DNA of 64,000 nucleotides from positions 496,001 to 560,000 of the forward strand of contig NC_006049.2 in NCBI RefSeq assembly GCF_000006445.2. The letters are read 5' to 3'. Positions within the stretch are counted from its first letter, which is position 1. The number at the start of each line of letters is the position of its first letter. Shown piece by piece: positions 20,264 through 30,284 of this stretch. The position numbers and the translations under genes are program-made. Under the pieces are notes generated by a model. It was not told the origin of the DNA, ran no database searches, and saw only the letters and a list, made by a program, of their open reading frames with translations. The DNA is from Debaryomyces hansenii CBS767 (taxonomy: Eukaryota > Ascomycota > Pichiomycetes > Serinales > Debaryomycetaceae).

Positions 20264-22072
20264 GTTCCTTCACAACGGATAGGGGATGCGTGTTTGGAGA
20301 CATATAATTGGTAGTTATATCCTAGATCGTATACGCAGTATAATGAAACGGGTACTTTCCTAACCGATATCCTACGGGTTACACATATATCCTGGCATAA
20401 ACACGCCCACTTCAAGTACATTGTATAAAAATATATCACTTGGTGTATAAATTGATTAAATACCTTTCCGAGTCAATGCGTATTATAACCTATACAAAGT
20501 TAGATTTTATACATTCATGAGTTCGAAATAATGAACATAGTGGTATGAAGTTCTCACTTAATTGTACATGATATTGAGGAAATGTTGCTAGTATGTTTAC
20601 AGAACAAACGGTCAAATGGTAAAATCATATATAATCAACTATTTTAATTGGTTTCGGTAACTTTTTTTCACACCATTAGTATATTGGTATCCAATTTGAT
20701 GCTAGACATAGTAGAAGAAGCTAATTCTAGGCTTTTATGGCAATTTATATCACTAATAAGAAGTTTGGTCGACCATACGAGCACTTCTTTTTGAAGACTA
20801 ATTAAATCGTTATATCCCCATTCAGTATCTGCTCTTTACGCAAGGAATAACTTTCTTTGATAATGGAGCACACATATATTTATACATGAAGATCCTCGTA
20901 AGTCTCAAAAGAAGAAGAGCCATCTTAGTGAACACATAATCAGATCTTCCAAAACCTTTTCAAGACCTGTCAACTCTATTTTTGACAATCATATTTACAT
21001 TTATCAATGATATGCTTGAAGAATATATGCATCTATACATTTCTGTAAATTCAGATAACTTAGATGTATTTACTATTGTGAATTTAATCAATTCATAACT
21101 AATGTATAGCCTAATTGTTGCAATTAGAAATATAGCAATTACAGCTAATTCAGCAAAATATTATAACAATTACTTTCGGCTTGAATAGATTTAACAATAG
21201 CCTAAAGCAAGGTCATTTACTATCAGTAATTGTCAGTTATTGATACTTTTCTAGGTTATGTTCCAATTCGCTCAATCATTTTCCAAATTCGTCGCCAAAT
21301 TTCTGTTATGTTAATTATTTTGCTTCAGAACGTTTATTCAATGCAAAGGTCTATTGTATTTATTGAAAAATCGAATCTCCTTTCTTACTTTTAAGATTGC
21401 GTAGCTGGTTGGTTACCAAAAAAAACTTCTTTTTCATAATGGAATCTTTTTCCTTAGGCCTCAACAATCTCATTAATATGCATGCATGATAAAGCTACTA
21501 AAACATGAATATTATGCTATGATTATGAGTACTATAGAGCCTTAATTTGCACGGTACAGCCCATCACGTCATGTAGTAGACCGAAGATCTCATCGTGTTT
21601 GTTTATATGCAGGAATTGTACGAAGGTGGCTGGAACCCCATACTATTTAGGAATAAATTTCTATAACCATATACTAAAGCGTAGAAATGTCAAATCGTAT
21701 TGAGCTATTAACCAGCCTTATGATCAAACTTGAAATTAACTTTACCCTTTTAGCCTTATTGCTTTACAAAAAATAATAAACGTGCATATGAATTGTCCGA
21801 GCTACAAAAAGATTGATGAAACAATTTTTTTATGAAACAAACTATATAAGTATCCACGTCTCTGTGATTGTAATAGAATTTGAAACATAAAACACGTTCG
21901 TTAAACAAAGTCCAATAAGTACTTATAGCCGAAAGAATTCGTCAAAACATTTTGTCTAACTCTTAGTCGTTCCTTAAAAAGTTTGAGTCCAACTCTAGTC
22001 ATTCCTTAACATTCCAACTATTTTGTCATTCCTTTACAAATCTCCATTACTTTTAATCTCTTAACTCCAAAT
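20264..22072. promoter_or_regulatory. Long gene-free gap and chitinase promoter
   Basis: There is no convincing gene in this AT-rich 1.8 kb. Near the chitinase gene a TATATAAG box (21843-21850) lies about 220 bp before the ATG, which implies a long 5' leader. CCAGC cores of the Ace2/Swi5 type are at 21710-21716 (AACCAGC) and, inverted, at 21404-21410 (GCTGGTT). Ace2 controls chitinase in S. cerevisiae, so these are candidate sites. Confidence 0.4.
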
Positions 22073-23371
22073 ATGTTTTTGAAAAGAATTCTTTTATTGC
22101 TAGCCTTTTACTTATTGAAGAATGTTGCTGCTTTTGATGCTTCCTCCAATTCCAACGTTGCGGTTTATTGGGGTCAAAATTCCGGTGGTGGCCAAAAAAG
22201 CTTAAGCACTTACTGTGCATCTGATGCTGTGGATATTGTCTTGTTATCTTTCCTTTACTCGTTCCCTGGCGATTTAGCCATCGACTTTTCCAATGCTTGT
22301 TCAGATAGCTTCTCAGATGGTTTAAGTCATTGCACCCAAATTGGTAAAGATATTAAAACATGTCAAGATAATGGAAAAATTGTCTTGCTCTCATTAGGTG
22401 GTGCTATCGGTAACTATGGTTTTGATTCTGATTCTGAAGGTCAAGATTTTGCTAAAACTTTGTGGAACAAATTCGGAGGTGGTTCTGATGATGAAAGACC
22501 ATTTGATGATGCAATTGTTGATGGATTCGATTTTGATTTAGAAAACAAACAGCAGACCGGAGTTTCGGCTCTCGGTAAGGAATTAAGAAGTTATTTTGCT
22601 AAGGATTCATCAAAATCCTACTACTTGTCTGCTGCTCCTCAATGTCCCTATCCGGATGAATCAGTTGGTGATTTATTGAGTGAGGTTGATGTTGATTTTG
22701 CTTTTATTCAATTTTACAACAATTATTGTAAATTGGGTTCAAGTTTTAATTGGGATACGTGGCAAGATTATGCAACTAATACATCACCAAACAAGGATAT
22801 TAGATTATTCCTTGGGTTACCAGGAGATTCTAATTCAGCTGGATCTGGATATAGCTCTGCGTCTGATGTCGAATCGTATCTTTCTGATATTAAATCGAAT
22901 AAGAACTTTGGCGGTATTTCATTGTGGGATGCTGCTTCATCTTGGAGAAATACCAATAATGGTAAGAATTTTGCTCAGCAAATGAAGAGTCTCTTAGGCT
23001 CCTCCAAGTCTGACGGTACAACTACTTCTTCATCAGAGACGGCATCTACTGGATCTACTTCTAAATCTGCTTCAACAGAGGCTACCTCCATTAAAGCTAC
23101 TTCGACCACTTCTACTGGTGTTGGTTCTACTGCTGATATCAAAGCAGCACCTACCAGTACGAATGATGGTAACGTTTTAACCACATACACGAGACCTTCT
23201 ACATTCAAGACTATTACAACCACAGGTACCGTTAGCTACATAGTTACTTTGAGTCAATCTCCTACCTTCGAAGATGGATTATACGCAGGTAATGATTATC
23301 ACAATTCAGCTCCTCCAGATGGTCAGTACGATAATTCTAAATTTAACAATGGTCAATGGAACGGAAATTGA
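22073..23371 (+). CDS. Secreted chitinase, GH18 family
   Basis: This enzyme hydrolyses chitin, and its yeast relatives (Cts1, Cht2, Cht3) act in mother-daughter separation. The 432-aa protein has a signal peptide (residues 1-20, RILLLLAFYLL core). The GH18 domain covers about 22-310, with NVAVYWGQNS, the SLGG motif (107-110) and the catalytic DGFDFDLE (150-157, acid Glu157). A Ser/Thr-rich stretch (about 312-365) is likely O-mannosylated. After it comes a short tail without cysteines, so the chitin-binding CBM19 domain of Cts1 is missing. There is no hydrophobic GPI tail either. It is therefore a soluble secreted or loosely wall-bound form, near CHT2/CHT3; the exact paralogue is unclear. Confidence 0.92.
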   Translation: MFLKRILLLLAFYLLKNVAAFDASSNSNVAVYWGQNSGGGQKSLSTYCASDAVDIVLLSFLYSFPGDLAIDFSNACSDSFSDGLSHCTQIGKDIKTCQDNGKIVLLSLGGAIGNYGFDSDSEGQDFAKTLWNKFGGGSDDERPFDDAIVDGFDFDLENKQQTGVSALGKELRSYFAKDSSKSYYLSAAPQCPYPDESVGDLLSEVDVDFAFIQFYNNYCKLGSSFNWDTWQDYATNTSPNKDIRLFLGLPGDSNSAGSGYSSASDVESYLSDIKSNKNFGGISLWDAASSWRNTNNGKNFAQQMKSLLGSSKSDGTTTSSSETASTGSTSKSASTEATSIKATSTTSTGVGSTADIKAAPTSTNDGNVLTTYTRPSTFKTITTTGTVSYIVTLSQSPTFEDGLYAGNDYHNSAPPDGQYDNSKFNNGQWNGN

Positions 23372-23647
23372 ATTCTATATACGTGTTTATCTGGTTGTTT
23401 TAGTTTACTTTTTAGTATTGTTTATTGTTTTAATATATTTATAATATGGTTTAAGACTTTTTTGTGCGAAACATTTTGCAGCTAATTGAGATTATTGCAA
23501 TTTTAACGTAATTCATAAATCACTTGGTATCAAAATACTCAAACCTTGGTTGACTATAAAACAGCGTTAACCGAAAGTACCAGTTGAGCTTAACGTATTC
23601 CTGAAACTTGTAATAGAATGCATCCCATAATATTAGTCTATAATAAA

Positions 23648-24466
23648 TTACATATTTATGCTTTTTAATTTTTCAAATTCTAACTCCAAATTTAGGCCAG
23701 TGAGTAATGCCCTAGCTACGGCGTTCATGTATAATGCTTCCAATTCACCTCCATTCCAATTGGATACGGAATAAATATCACCTTTTTCAAACTTCAAGAT
23801 AGATAACTTGCAATGGATCATCGGTATGGGCAATGAATCAACTATTTTCAATGCCAGATAAGTCAATGGACGTGGAGATACAAGAAACATGAACGTACGA
23901 CTCCTTGCTTGTTTAGTATTTACATGATGGTGGTACAGACCCGAGATCTCTCTAATAGTGGCCGGCTTGATTTTTGTATCATAATTTTTACACTGCACCA
24001 ATACATTTATATCGTTTTCCAACGAGAGGTTGGCCTGCTTGTGTCGTTCAGACTGGGGTATCGCGTGATAGTCGTTATATTCTCTTGAGTCTTTCAATAG
24101 CGGGCGAATGGATCCAAATTGTAGCTTTGTTGTATTGATATTGACTGGCTTGGGTTCCAATGCGTGCCAATAGTGGCCCAAGTTCCACTTTCCCAAGATG
24201 TCAATACCTTGGTCAAACGATCCACCTATGCGTGTCAACGAGCAACAATTCAAGAGGCTGCTCATTAACTGCTTGGCAAGTAGCTCATATAGAGTTCCCC
24301 GAAATAGAGTCGAGTTGATGTTAATATTGTTCTGTCGACTATAGTTTAGATATGCCTGGCATGACTGAATATTTGCAATATTGGATATTGTTCGTACACC
24401 TAAACGAGTGGACGCAATATTAGATAGTGACAGTAGACCATGTTTGATATTGAGTTCAACTAACAT
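23648..24466 (-). CDS. RRG7: Rrg7-like mitochondrial protein with restriction-endonuclease fold
   Basis: S. cerevisiae Rrg7 (DUF2034) is a mitochondrial protein needed for respiratory growth; its biochemical activity is not established. The 272-aa protein has an N-terminus with Arg and Ser and few acidic residues, fitting mitochondrial import. Visible residues form a PD-(D/E)xK nuclease pattern: Glu61 (LYELLAKQLM), Asp89 (GGSFDQGIDILGKW) and Gln158-Cys-Lys160 (VLVQCKNYD), as in Mrr-type enzymes. All the core residues are kept, so nuclease activity is possible. It is convergent with the chitinase gene and divergent from EMC10. Confidence 0.8.
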   Translation of the reverse strand: MLVELNIKHGLLSLSNIASTRLGVRTISNIANIQSCQAYLNYSRQNNININSTLFRGTLYELLAKQLMSSLLNCCSLTRIGGSFDQGIDILGKWNLGHYWHALEPKPVNINTTKLQFGSIRPLLKDSREYNDYHAIPQSERHKQANLSLENDINVLVQCKNYDTKIKPATIREISGLYHHHVNTKQARSRTFMFLVSPRPLTYLALKIVDSLPIPMIHCKLSILKFEKGDIYSVSNWNGGELEALYMNAVARALLTGLNLELEFEKLKSINM

Positions 24467-24630
24467 AGATATCCAATTAGTGCCATTAAAACCTTTTTGG
24501 TGGTGTTGATCACTGTTAACAACACAAAATTAATTTTCAGTGAGAATAGAAAATTACCCGAACTTGACTATCACTAACCGTCTAAAACCACCAGTGACTA
24601 GCCTGTTTCCTTTAACCACTGCCTTATACC

Positions 24631-25176
24631 ATGCTTACCCGGTACATTCTACAATTGCTCGTTCTCATATCGATAGCATATGCACATCTTCTGTCAGTCC
24701 AGATATATGCCAAACCGTTATCGTCCAAGCCCATCACCCTAGGCTCCCTCCACTACGACAAAAATACTACCCACGCTTCGTTCACTCAAAACGACCTCGC
24801 CATCGATGATGGCCACTACTGCATCGGTACCACCGACTTGCCCAACCTCGAATGTTTCACGTACACAAAACTATCCAAATCTACATTTGGGACGAAATTG
24901 TTGCTCGTGCACCTCAATGCCGACAAAAACATAGCACACCTTTCAATGTCTACAGCATCGTTGTCAAAGAATACATCAGAGTCCCCCATCCAGGTGGCCG
25001 TCTCGAAAGTCAACTACGACCCCAAGCCCATCAAGAACACAAAAGCCGAGAAGGCCCACACCAATCCTGAGGCCACCAAAGAGGAGGCTCCCAAGTCGTG
25101 GATCCAAAAAAACTGGATGTATGTGGTTCCACCTCTCTTGATCATGTTCGTTTTGCTAGGCGACGACAAGAAATAA
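24631..25176 (+). CDS. EMC10: ER membrane protein complex subunit 10
   Basis: Emc10 is a subunit of the ER membrane complex, which inserts transmembrane segments. The 181-aa protein has a signal peptide (residues 1-18, ILQLLVLISIAYA) and a lumenal beta-rich domain. It ends in one membrane helix introduced by the family motif SWIQKNWMYVVPPLLIMFVLL (read as KNWMY followed by VPPLL), with a short charged tail. NNT-type glycosylation sites occur at NTT and NTS. The length and the C-terminal motif match fungal and animal EMC10; overall similarity is low, as usual for this family. The gene is more GC-rich than its neighbours. Confidence 0.75.
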   Translation: MLTRYILQLLVLISIAYAHLLSVQIYAKPLSSKPITLGSLHYDKNTTHASFTQNDLAIDDGHYCIGTTDLPNLECFTYTKLSKSTFGTKLLLVHLNADKNIAHLSMSTASLSKNTSESPIQVAVSKVNYDPKPIKNTKAEKAHTNPEATKEEAPKSWIQKNWMYVVPPLLIMFVLLGDDKK

Positions 25177-25203
25177 GCCTTTTTTCTGAATACTATCTAT
25201 ATA

Positions 25204-25291
25204 CTATATTTATGTCCCATATTTACGTTCTATATTTATGTCCCATATTTACATCTGATAATTATTAATAATTATGTCCCGTTTATGTCCC
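25204..25291. repeat. Tandem 26-bp repeat with four TTATGTCCC copies
   Basis: Two copies of a 23-bp block (25204-25226 and 25230-25252, period 26) are followed by two shorter copies of TTATGTCCC (25272-25280 and 25283-25291). The block lies just after the EMC10 stop. The rest of 25177-25651 is the NDUFS1 promoter, and I see no gene there. Confidence 0.8.
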
Positions 25292-25651
25292 GCAAAGACT
25301 TCGGATATAACATCTATCCCGGCATGCTCCACGCATTCTGATCTGGCCTGTAGCGTTGCACCACTATTATTGTTCCTCTGGGCATTAACGATGAAAAATC
25401 CGGGTAATCTTGCGGACCATCGTTTCAGCGAATCAGAGTTCAATTATTATCATTAGTAGGTGTTAATAATTGACAAATATTTACAGGTTGAATATTGCAA
25501 AAAAAAGCGACACAAAGCCAAATTTTTATAGTGTTTCTTTAGAAGTAGTTTAGAATTTCACCCTATAGACAAGTTGTTTTAGGAACAAGATTCTAGTAAA
25601 TTAATATAGTAATTAATATAGTAGCAGTCGTTAAGGTTTATTGGTATAATC

Positions 25652-27820
25652 ATGTTGGCTGGTAGAACATCTATATTAAGAGCATCAAGACGTTATTTAT
25701 GTGCTTCCTCCAGAAGAATGGCGGATGTTGAGGTCACCGTCGATGGGAGAACAGTGTCGATTGAGGCCGGATCATCGATTATTCAGGCCGCAGATAAGGC
25801 CGGAGTGACTATTCCTCGTTATTGTTTCCATGACAAATTGGCTATTGCTGGTAATTGTCGTATGTGCCTTGTGGATGTTGAGAGAATGCCCAAGTTGATT
25901 GCATCGTGTGCTATGCCGGTGCAAAACGGAATGGTGGTCCACACGGATTCGGAAAGGATCATGAAGGCCAGGGAAGGGGTAACTGAGATGTTATTGGAAA
26001 ACCACCCGTTGGACTGTCCTATTTGTGACCAGGGGGGAGAATGTGACTTGCAAGAACAGTCGCAGAGATACGGTTCGGACCGTGGTAGATTCACCGAGTT
26101 AATGGGTAAGAGAGCTGTCGAAAACAAGGCAATTGGACCTCTTGTTAAGACCTCGATGAACCGTTGTATCCATTGTACCAGATGTGTAAGATTCATGAAC
26201 GATATTGCTGGGGCCCCAGAATTGGGTTCCACTGGTCGTGGTAACGACTTGCAAATTGGTACCTATATCGAAAGAAACATCAACTCCGAGATGTCCGGTA
26301 ACATTATTGACTTGTGTCCTGTGGGTGCCTTAACCTCGAAACCATATGCTTTCAAAGCCAGACCATGGGAATTGAAGAGAACCGAAACCATCGATGTTAT
26401 GGATGCAGTTGGTTCGAACGTCAGAGTGGACGCTAGAGGTATTGAAGTCATGAGAGTGTTACCAAGATTAAACGACGAAGTTAACGAAGAATGGATCAGT
26501 GACAAGTCGAGATTTGCCTGCGATGGGTTGAAGACCCAAAGATTAACCATTCCTTTAATTAGAAACGGTGATAGATTTGAAAACGCTACATGGGATGAGG
26601 CTTTGTCTACTATTGCGGCTGCTTACTCTAAGATTAACCCATCTGGTAACGAAGTTAAGGCTATTGCTGGTGCTTTGGCTGATGTCGAATCGATGACTTT
26701 ATTGAAGGATTTAGTCAACAAATTAGGTTCCGAAAATGTTACCACTGATGTCGCTCAAGGTACTAATGCTCACGGTCTTGACATCAGATCTAACTACATG
26801 TTCAACTCTACTATTGACGGTATTGAAGACGCTGACCAGATCTTGTTGGTCGGTACTAACCCAAGACACGAAGCTGCAGTATTAAACTCAAGAATTAGAA
26901 AAGTCTGGTTAAGATCTAATTTGGAAATTGCTCATGTTGGTCAAGAATTCGAATCAATTTTCGATTTAGAGCATATTGGCCCTGATGTCAATGCTTTACA
27001 AAAGGCATTAAACGGTGAATATGGTAAGAAGTTGGCTTCTGCCAAAAACCCATTAATCATTATTGGTTCCGGTGCTGCTGAATCTGAAGAAGCCCAAAGC
27101 ATTTATAATATTGTTGGTGAATTCGCTAATAAGAACAAGAACTTTAATACTCCAGAATGGAATGGTGTTAACTTATTACATCGTGAAGCTTCCCGTGTTG
27201 GTGCGTTGGATATTGGTTTCAATACTTTGAGTGAAGAGGTTGCTCAAACCAAGCCAAAGTTCATCTATTTATTAGGTGCTGATGAAATTAAAAATAAGGA
27301 TATTCCAAAGGATGCATTTGTGGTGTACCAAGGTCACCATGGTGATTTAGGTGCATCATTTGCTGACGTTATCTTACCAGGTTGTGCCTACACTGAAAAG
27401 TCTGCTACTTACGTTAACACTGAAGGTAGAACCCAACTGACCCGTGCTGCCACCAACGCACCTGGATCAGCTCGTGAAGATTGGAAGATTTTAAGAGCAT
27501 TATCTGAATACTTGAGTGCACCATTACCTTACGACGACTTGTACCAAGTTCGTTCCAGATTGGGTGAAATCGCTCCTCATTTAGTCAGACACGAGGTTAT
27601 TGAACCAGTCTCTACCGATGTTGTTAGCATTGGTTTCAACGAATTAATTAATAAAAACAAGGGCATTGCGCCAATCGGTATCCCATTGAAGAATCCAATT
27701 GACAACTTCTACTTCACTGATGTCATATCCAGATCTTCTCCAACTATGGCTAAATGTATTTCTTCATTCGGTGCTAAGGGTGGCAAGACTATCGACACTA
27801 AACCTGATGTTGATTTTTAA
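25652..27820 (+). CDS. NDUFS1: NADH:ubiquinone oxidoreductase 75-kDa subunit (complex I)
   Basis: This peripheral-arm subunit carries three iron-sulfur clusters that pass electrons from NADH. The 722-aa protein has an Arg-rich presequence ending before residue 23. 2Fe-2S ligands are Cys58, 69, 72 and 86. The His-Cys3 cluster uses His118, Cys122, 125 and 131, and the third cluster uses Cys172, 175, 178 and 222. The molybdopterin-type domain follows (about 260-600), with YVNTEGRTQ near residue 590. All ligands are present, so it should function. S. cerevisiae has lost complex I, so this gene excludes that lineage. Codon 596 (27437-27439) is CTG at a position where relatives vary. Confidence 0.97.
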   Translation: MLAGRTSILRASRRYLCASSRRMADVEVTVDGRTVSIEAGSSIIQAADKAGVTIPRYCFHDKLAIAGNCRMCLVDVERMPKLIASCAMPVQNGMVVHTDSERIMKAREGVTEMLLENHPLDCPICDQGGECDLQEQSQRYGSDRGRFTELMGKRAVENKAIGPLVKTSMNRCIHCTRCVRFMNDIAGAPELGSTGRGNDLQIGTYIERNINSEMSGNIIDLCPVGALTSKPYAFKARPWELKRTETIDVMDAVGSNVRVDARGIEVMRVLPRLNDEVNEEWISDKSRFACDGLKTQRLTIPLIRNGDRFENATWDEALSTIAAAYSKINPSGNEVKAIAGALADVESMTLLKDLVNKLGSENVTTDVAQGTNAHGLDIRSNYMFNSTIDGIEDADQILLVGTNPRHEAAVLNSRIRKVWLRSNLEIAHVGQEFESIFDLEHIGPDVNALQKALNGEYGKKLASAKNPLIIIGSGAAESEEAQSIYNIVGEFANKNKNFNTPEWNGVNLLHREASRVGALDIGFNTLSEEVAQTKPKFIYLLGADEIKNKDIPKDAFVVYQGHHGDLGASFADVILPGCAYTEKSATYVNTEGRTQLTRAATNAPGSAREDWKILRALSEYLSAPLPYDDLYQVRSRLGEIAPHLVRHEVIEPVSTDVVSIGFNELINKNKGIAPIGIPLKNPIDNFYFTDVISRSSPTMAKCISSFGAKGGKTIDTKPDVDF

Positions 27821-28178
27821 GAATAATGAACGTTTAGTTTATTTATAAATTTTTATCCACTTTTGCATGTCAAGATCTACCAACATCTTTTATACTATTT
27901 CAATTTCAAAACCATCCGTACTACACAATTAACCCTTACAATAAAGAAACAAAATCTATAAGAAAGTTGATGTTCTTTTTTATCGCAATGACTTTAATTA
28001 TTATTTGTTTATTAATTGCTATATTCTTACTATTTTAGGCATCTCTTTTGTTACATATATTAGCTCTATTAAATTAGATATTAGAAAATATTACATTGTA
28101 AACGTAATAATATGTAGTCAGATCTATGAGTTTCTTGTGTATTCACAAAATTATTATACATGAAGAACGTATTATCAA
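27821..28178. other. Convergent 3' region between NDUFS1 and CUS1
   Basis: This very AT-rich stretch holds the two 3' ends. The only item of note is a 22-codon plus-strand frame at 27970-28038 that is almost entirely hydrophobic. It could be a chance product of a T-rich tract. Confidence 0.4.
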
Positions 28179-29603
28179 TCAGAATTTGAAGTTCTTACTT
28201 TCAGATATCATATCATCCGGTTGGGTAGATTTTTCTTTATTGTTATGATTCTTTCCTTTATCTTGCTTAGAACTATTCAGTATATCGTAACCAAATTCTG
28301 TTCCTAACAATTCTGTACCTGTATTGTTTTTATTCTCCTTGATAACCGTATACAATTGCTTCGGTTCGGTGGATTCAGGTTCAACATTTTCCTTTCTTCT
28401 AGTCTTAATACCACCAAATTCTGTTATCTCAACCTTTTCGGGCCCAGAATCATCATCTTCAATATTATCTTCCTCGTCAGTGTATCGTATTTGTTCATTT
28501 TCCTCCGCCTCTTCGTCGCTTTCATCCCCTTCAGTCGATGATTCAGCCGCATCTTCAAGATTTCCCCAGTGAGAATTTCTTTCACCATCATCTTTATACA
28601 TGTCGAGTTCATTTTCAAAATTCACAGGTTTGTATCCATCATTTGAATATTCCATGTCTAAACCAGGGATTAATAGATTTGCATATGCAGATGGCTTTCC
28701 AATATTGATCATTATATCAAGCCAAGGAGGAGGAACAGAAAAAGCATTATCTTGCATTCCCAATGCATGTCTTAAAGTTTTCGACACAACCCCGGGCTTG
28801 ATTTTTGCAATCTCATCCGCATATTCATCTGTTGTTTCTCTACCTTCGAAATATATGTCACCATATCCAAATAATCTTGGCTTCGACTGAAATTTGAAAA
28901 ATGCATCGTGCAACTTTTGATAATCAATATCTAATTTCCCCATTTTCGGTTGAACCTTTTCTCTTTGTTGTTGCTTTAAAGTCAGATCATCATTATTTCT
29001 CATGTCTTGGATTCCCGTGTCTCGTATAAACTTTGGAAGTTGAAAAGGTTGCTTTTCCACTCCCCTTCTTGACGATAAGTACTCCCTTTTGGAAGACCAG
29101 TGCCCAGGGACTTGAACAACGTTAGGTTGTGATTTGATATTCACAAGCATATACGGATCATGAGCATCTACATCATACCATTCCACCACCTGTGGCCGCG
29201 TGATAGATGATTTCAACGTCGCCAAAGGTATCTTATTTCTCCTCCTCAATTGTCGTTTAGAAAGAGGCTCTTCCTCCTCATCACTGTCAGATTCGTTAGA
29301 CTCATCCTTTATTTCGTTCTCATCACTTTCATTTAGGAGTTGTCCCCGTTCAGTCGTTGAGATTGGTTCAACATTATTGTTCTCTCCTTGAAACTTATTA
29401 AAAACATCTTGAAATTGGGTGAATAATGGATCGCTTTCTATCTCGATATGTTTTGGTGGAGCATTTTCTTCAGATTCAGAGTGCTTTTCATCGGACGGTA
29501 CTTTGTCTAGTTTTTGAGTAGTATCTTCTGCAGTATTCTCTACTTTTCTTAATTTGGCTTTCTCCCGTCTAACCTGGTTCTTAGACCTTTTTTGTTTGGC
29601 CAT
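28179..29603 (-). CDS. CUS1: U2 snRNP SF3b subunit Cus1 (SF3B2/SAP145 homologue)
   Basis: Cus1 is the SF3b subunit that binds Hsh49 and helps fix the U2 snRNP on the branch point. The 474-aa protein is close to the 436 aa of S. cerevisiae. The N-terminus is Lys/Arg-rich (KQKRSKNQVRREKAKLRK) and then acidic. The SF3B2 core (DUF382, about 125-255) reads SKRQLRRRNKIPLATLK, VEWYDVDAHDP and VPGHWSSKREYLSSRRG. The Pro-rich PSP domain (about 260-310) contains PGVVSKTLRHALGM and VPPPWLDIM. An acidic, disordered tail follows. The strict branch points of this genome fit an intact SF3b. Confidence 0.93.
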   Translation of the reverse strand: MAKQKRSKNQVRREKAKLRKVENTAEDTTQKLDKVPSDEKHSESEENAPPKHIEIESDPLFTQFQDVFNKFQGENNNVEPISTTERGQLLNESDENEIKDESNESDSDEEEEPLSKRQLRRRNKIPLATLKSSITRPQVVEWYDVDAHDPYMLVNIKSQPNVVQVPGHWSSKREYLSSRRGVEKQPFQLPKFIRDTGIQDMRNNDDLTLKQQQREKVQPKMGKLDIDYQKLHDAFFKFQSKPRLFGYGDIYFEGRETTDEYADEIAKIKPGVVSKTLRHALGMQDNAFSVPPPWLDIMINIGKPSAYANLLIPGLDMEYSNDGYKPVNFENELDMYKDDGERNSHWGNLEDAAESSTEGDESDEEAEENEQIRYTDEEDNIEDDDSGPEKVEITEFGGIKTRRKENVEPESTEPKQLYTVIKENKNNTGTELLGTEFGYDILNSSKQDKGKNHNNKEKSTQPDDMISESKNFKF

Positions 29604-29750
29604 TTTCTAATTGCTTACCGTCTCAAGAGATATTTATCTACGGTGTTCTTTATCTATCATTATTCATTCAAGTGATGAGTGTCAGTAGTTACACAAAACG
29701 CTACACACATTAAACAAGCCAAAGACTATACAAAACATCTATAGAGTCAT

Positions 29751-30101
29751 CTAACTTGCTTGCGATACCTTCATCTCTAACGCCGTCAACCTAGAAGCAA
29801 CTTTATCCATTCGATCATTTATTTCAGTATCAGCTTTATCGATTTGTTGTAAAATTTCATTTAGTTTCTCTTCTAGGTCAAGAGCTACATCGAAAACAGA
29901 TACCACGTTTCCATTGTTAATACTGACATCAGGGTCTTCTAACTCATCCTTATGTATCACTGTAGTGACCGGCTTTTGGGCGTCCTGGGAAGTAGCATTA
30001 TTGAATTCATCATTATTTACCTGGGGAGTTGAAAGACCTGGAATAGAACCAGATTCCAAAGAAGTGGTGGAATTATTGGATGGAATCGATATGTGATTCA
30101 T
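29751..30101 (-). CDS. Small coiled-coil protein, function unknown
   Basis: The 116-aa protein has a Ser/Asn/Thr-rich, probably disordered first half (residues 1-65). An uninterrupted coiled coil follows from about 75 to 112 (LDLEEKLNEILQQIDKAD and ITDRMDKV-like heptads ending ALEMKV). The helix loosely recalls HSBP1-type or BLOC-1-type small coiled-coil proteins, but the spacing differs and I do not assign either. It is transcribed away from YOS9 and follows CUS1's 5' end in the same direction, 147 bp upstream of it. Size, composition and a clean ATG support a real gene. Confidence 0.65.
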   Translation of the reverse strand: MNHISIPSNNSTTSLESGSIPGLSTPQVNNDEFNNATSQDAQKPVTTVIHKDELEDPDVSINNGNVVSVFDVALDLEEKLNEILQQIDKADTEINDRMDKVASRLTALEMKVSQAS

Positions 30102-30284
30102 GTCTTATGATAGTAATATGGGAGCTATATCGATATAATTGTTAGGAACTATTCCGTAATGAATATATGAAGCAATAGTGAATCAAAATGATCGCGATAA
30201 AGTGAACAAATTAATTATTATGAATTTTGCGACTCACTTAAAGACACTTTGGCTTTTTAACTATCTATATATACCCCTCGAGCA

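Noticed and set aside
20224..20439. 71-codon minus-strand frame upstream of INO1
   Set aside because: No family features; it overlaps a candidate regulatory element.
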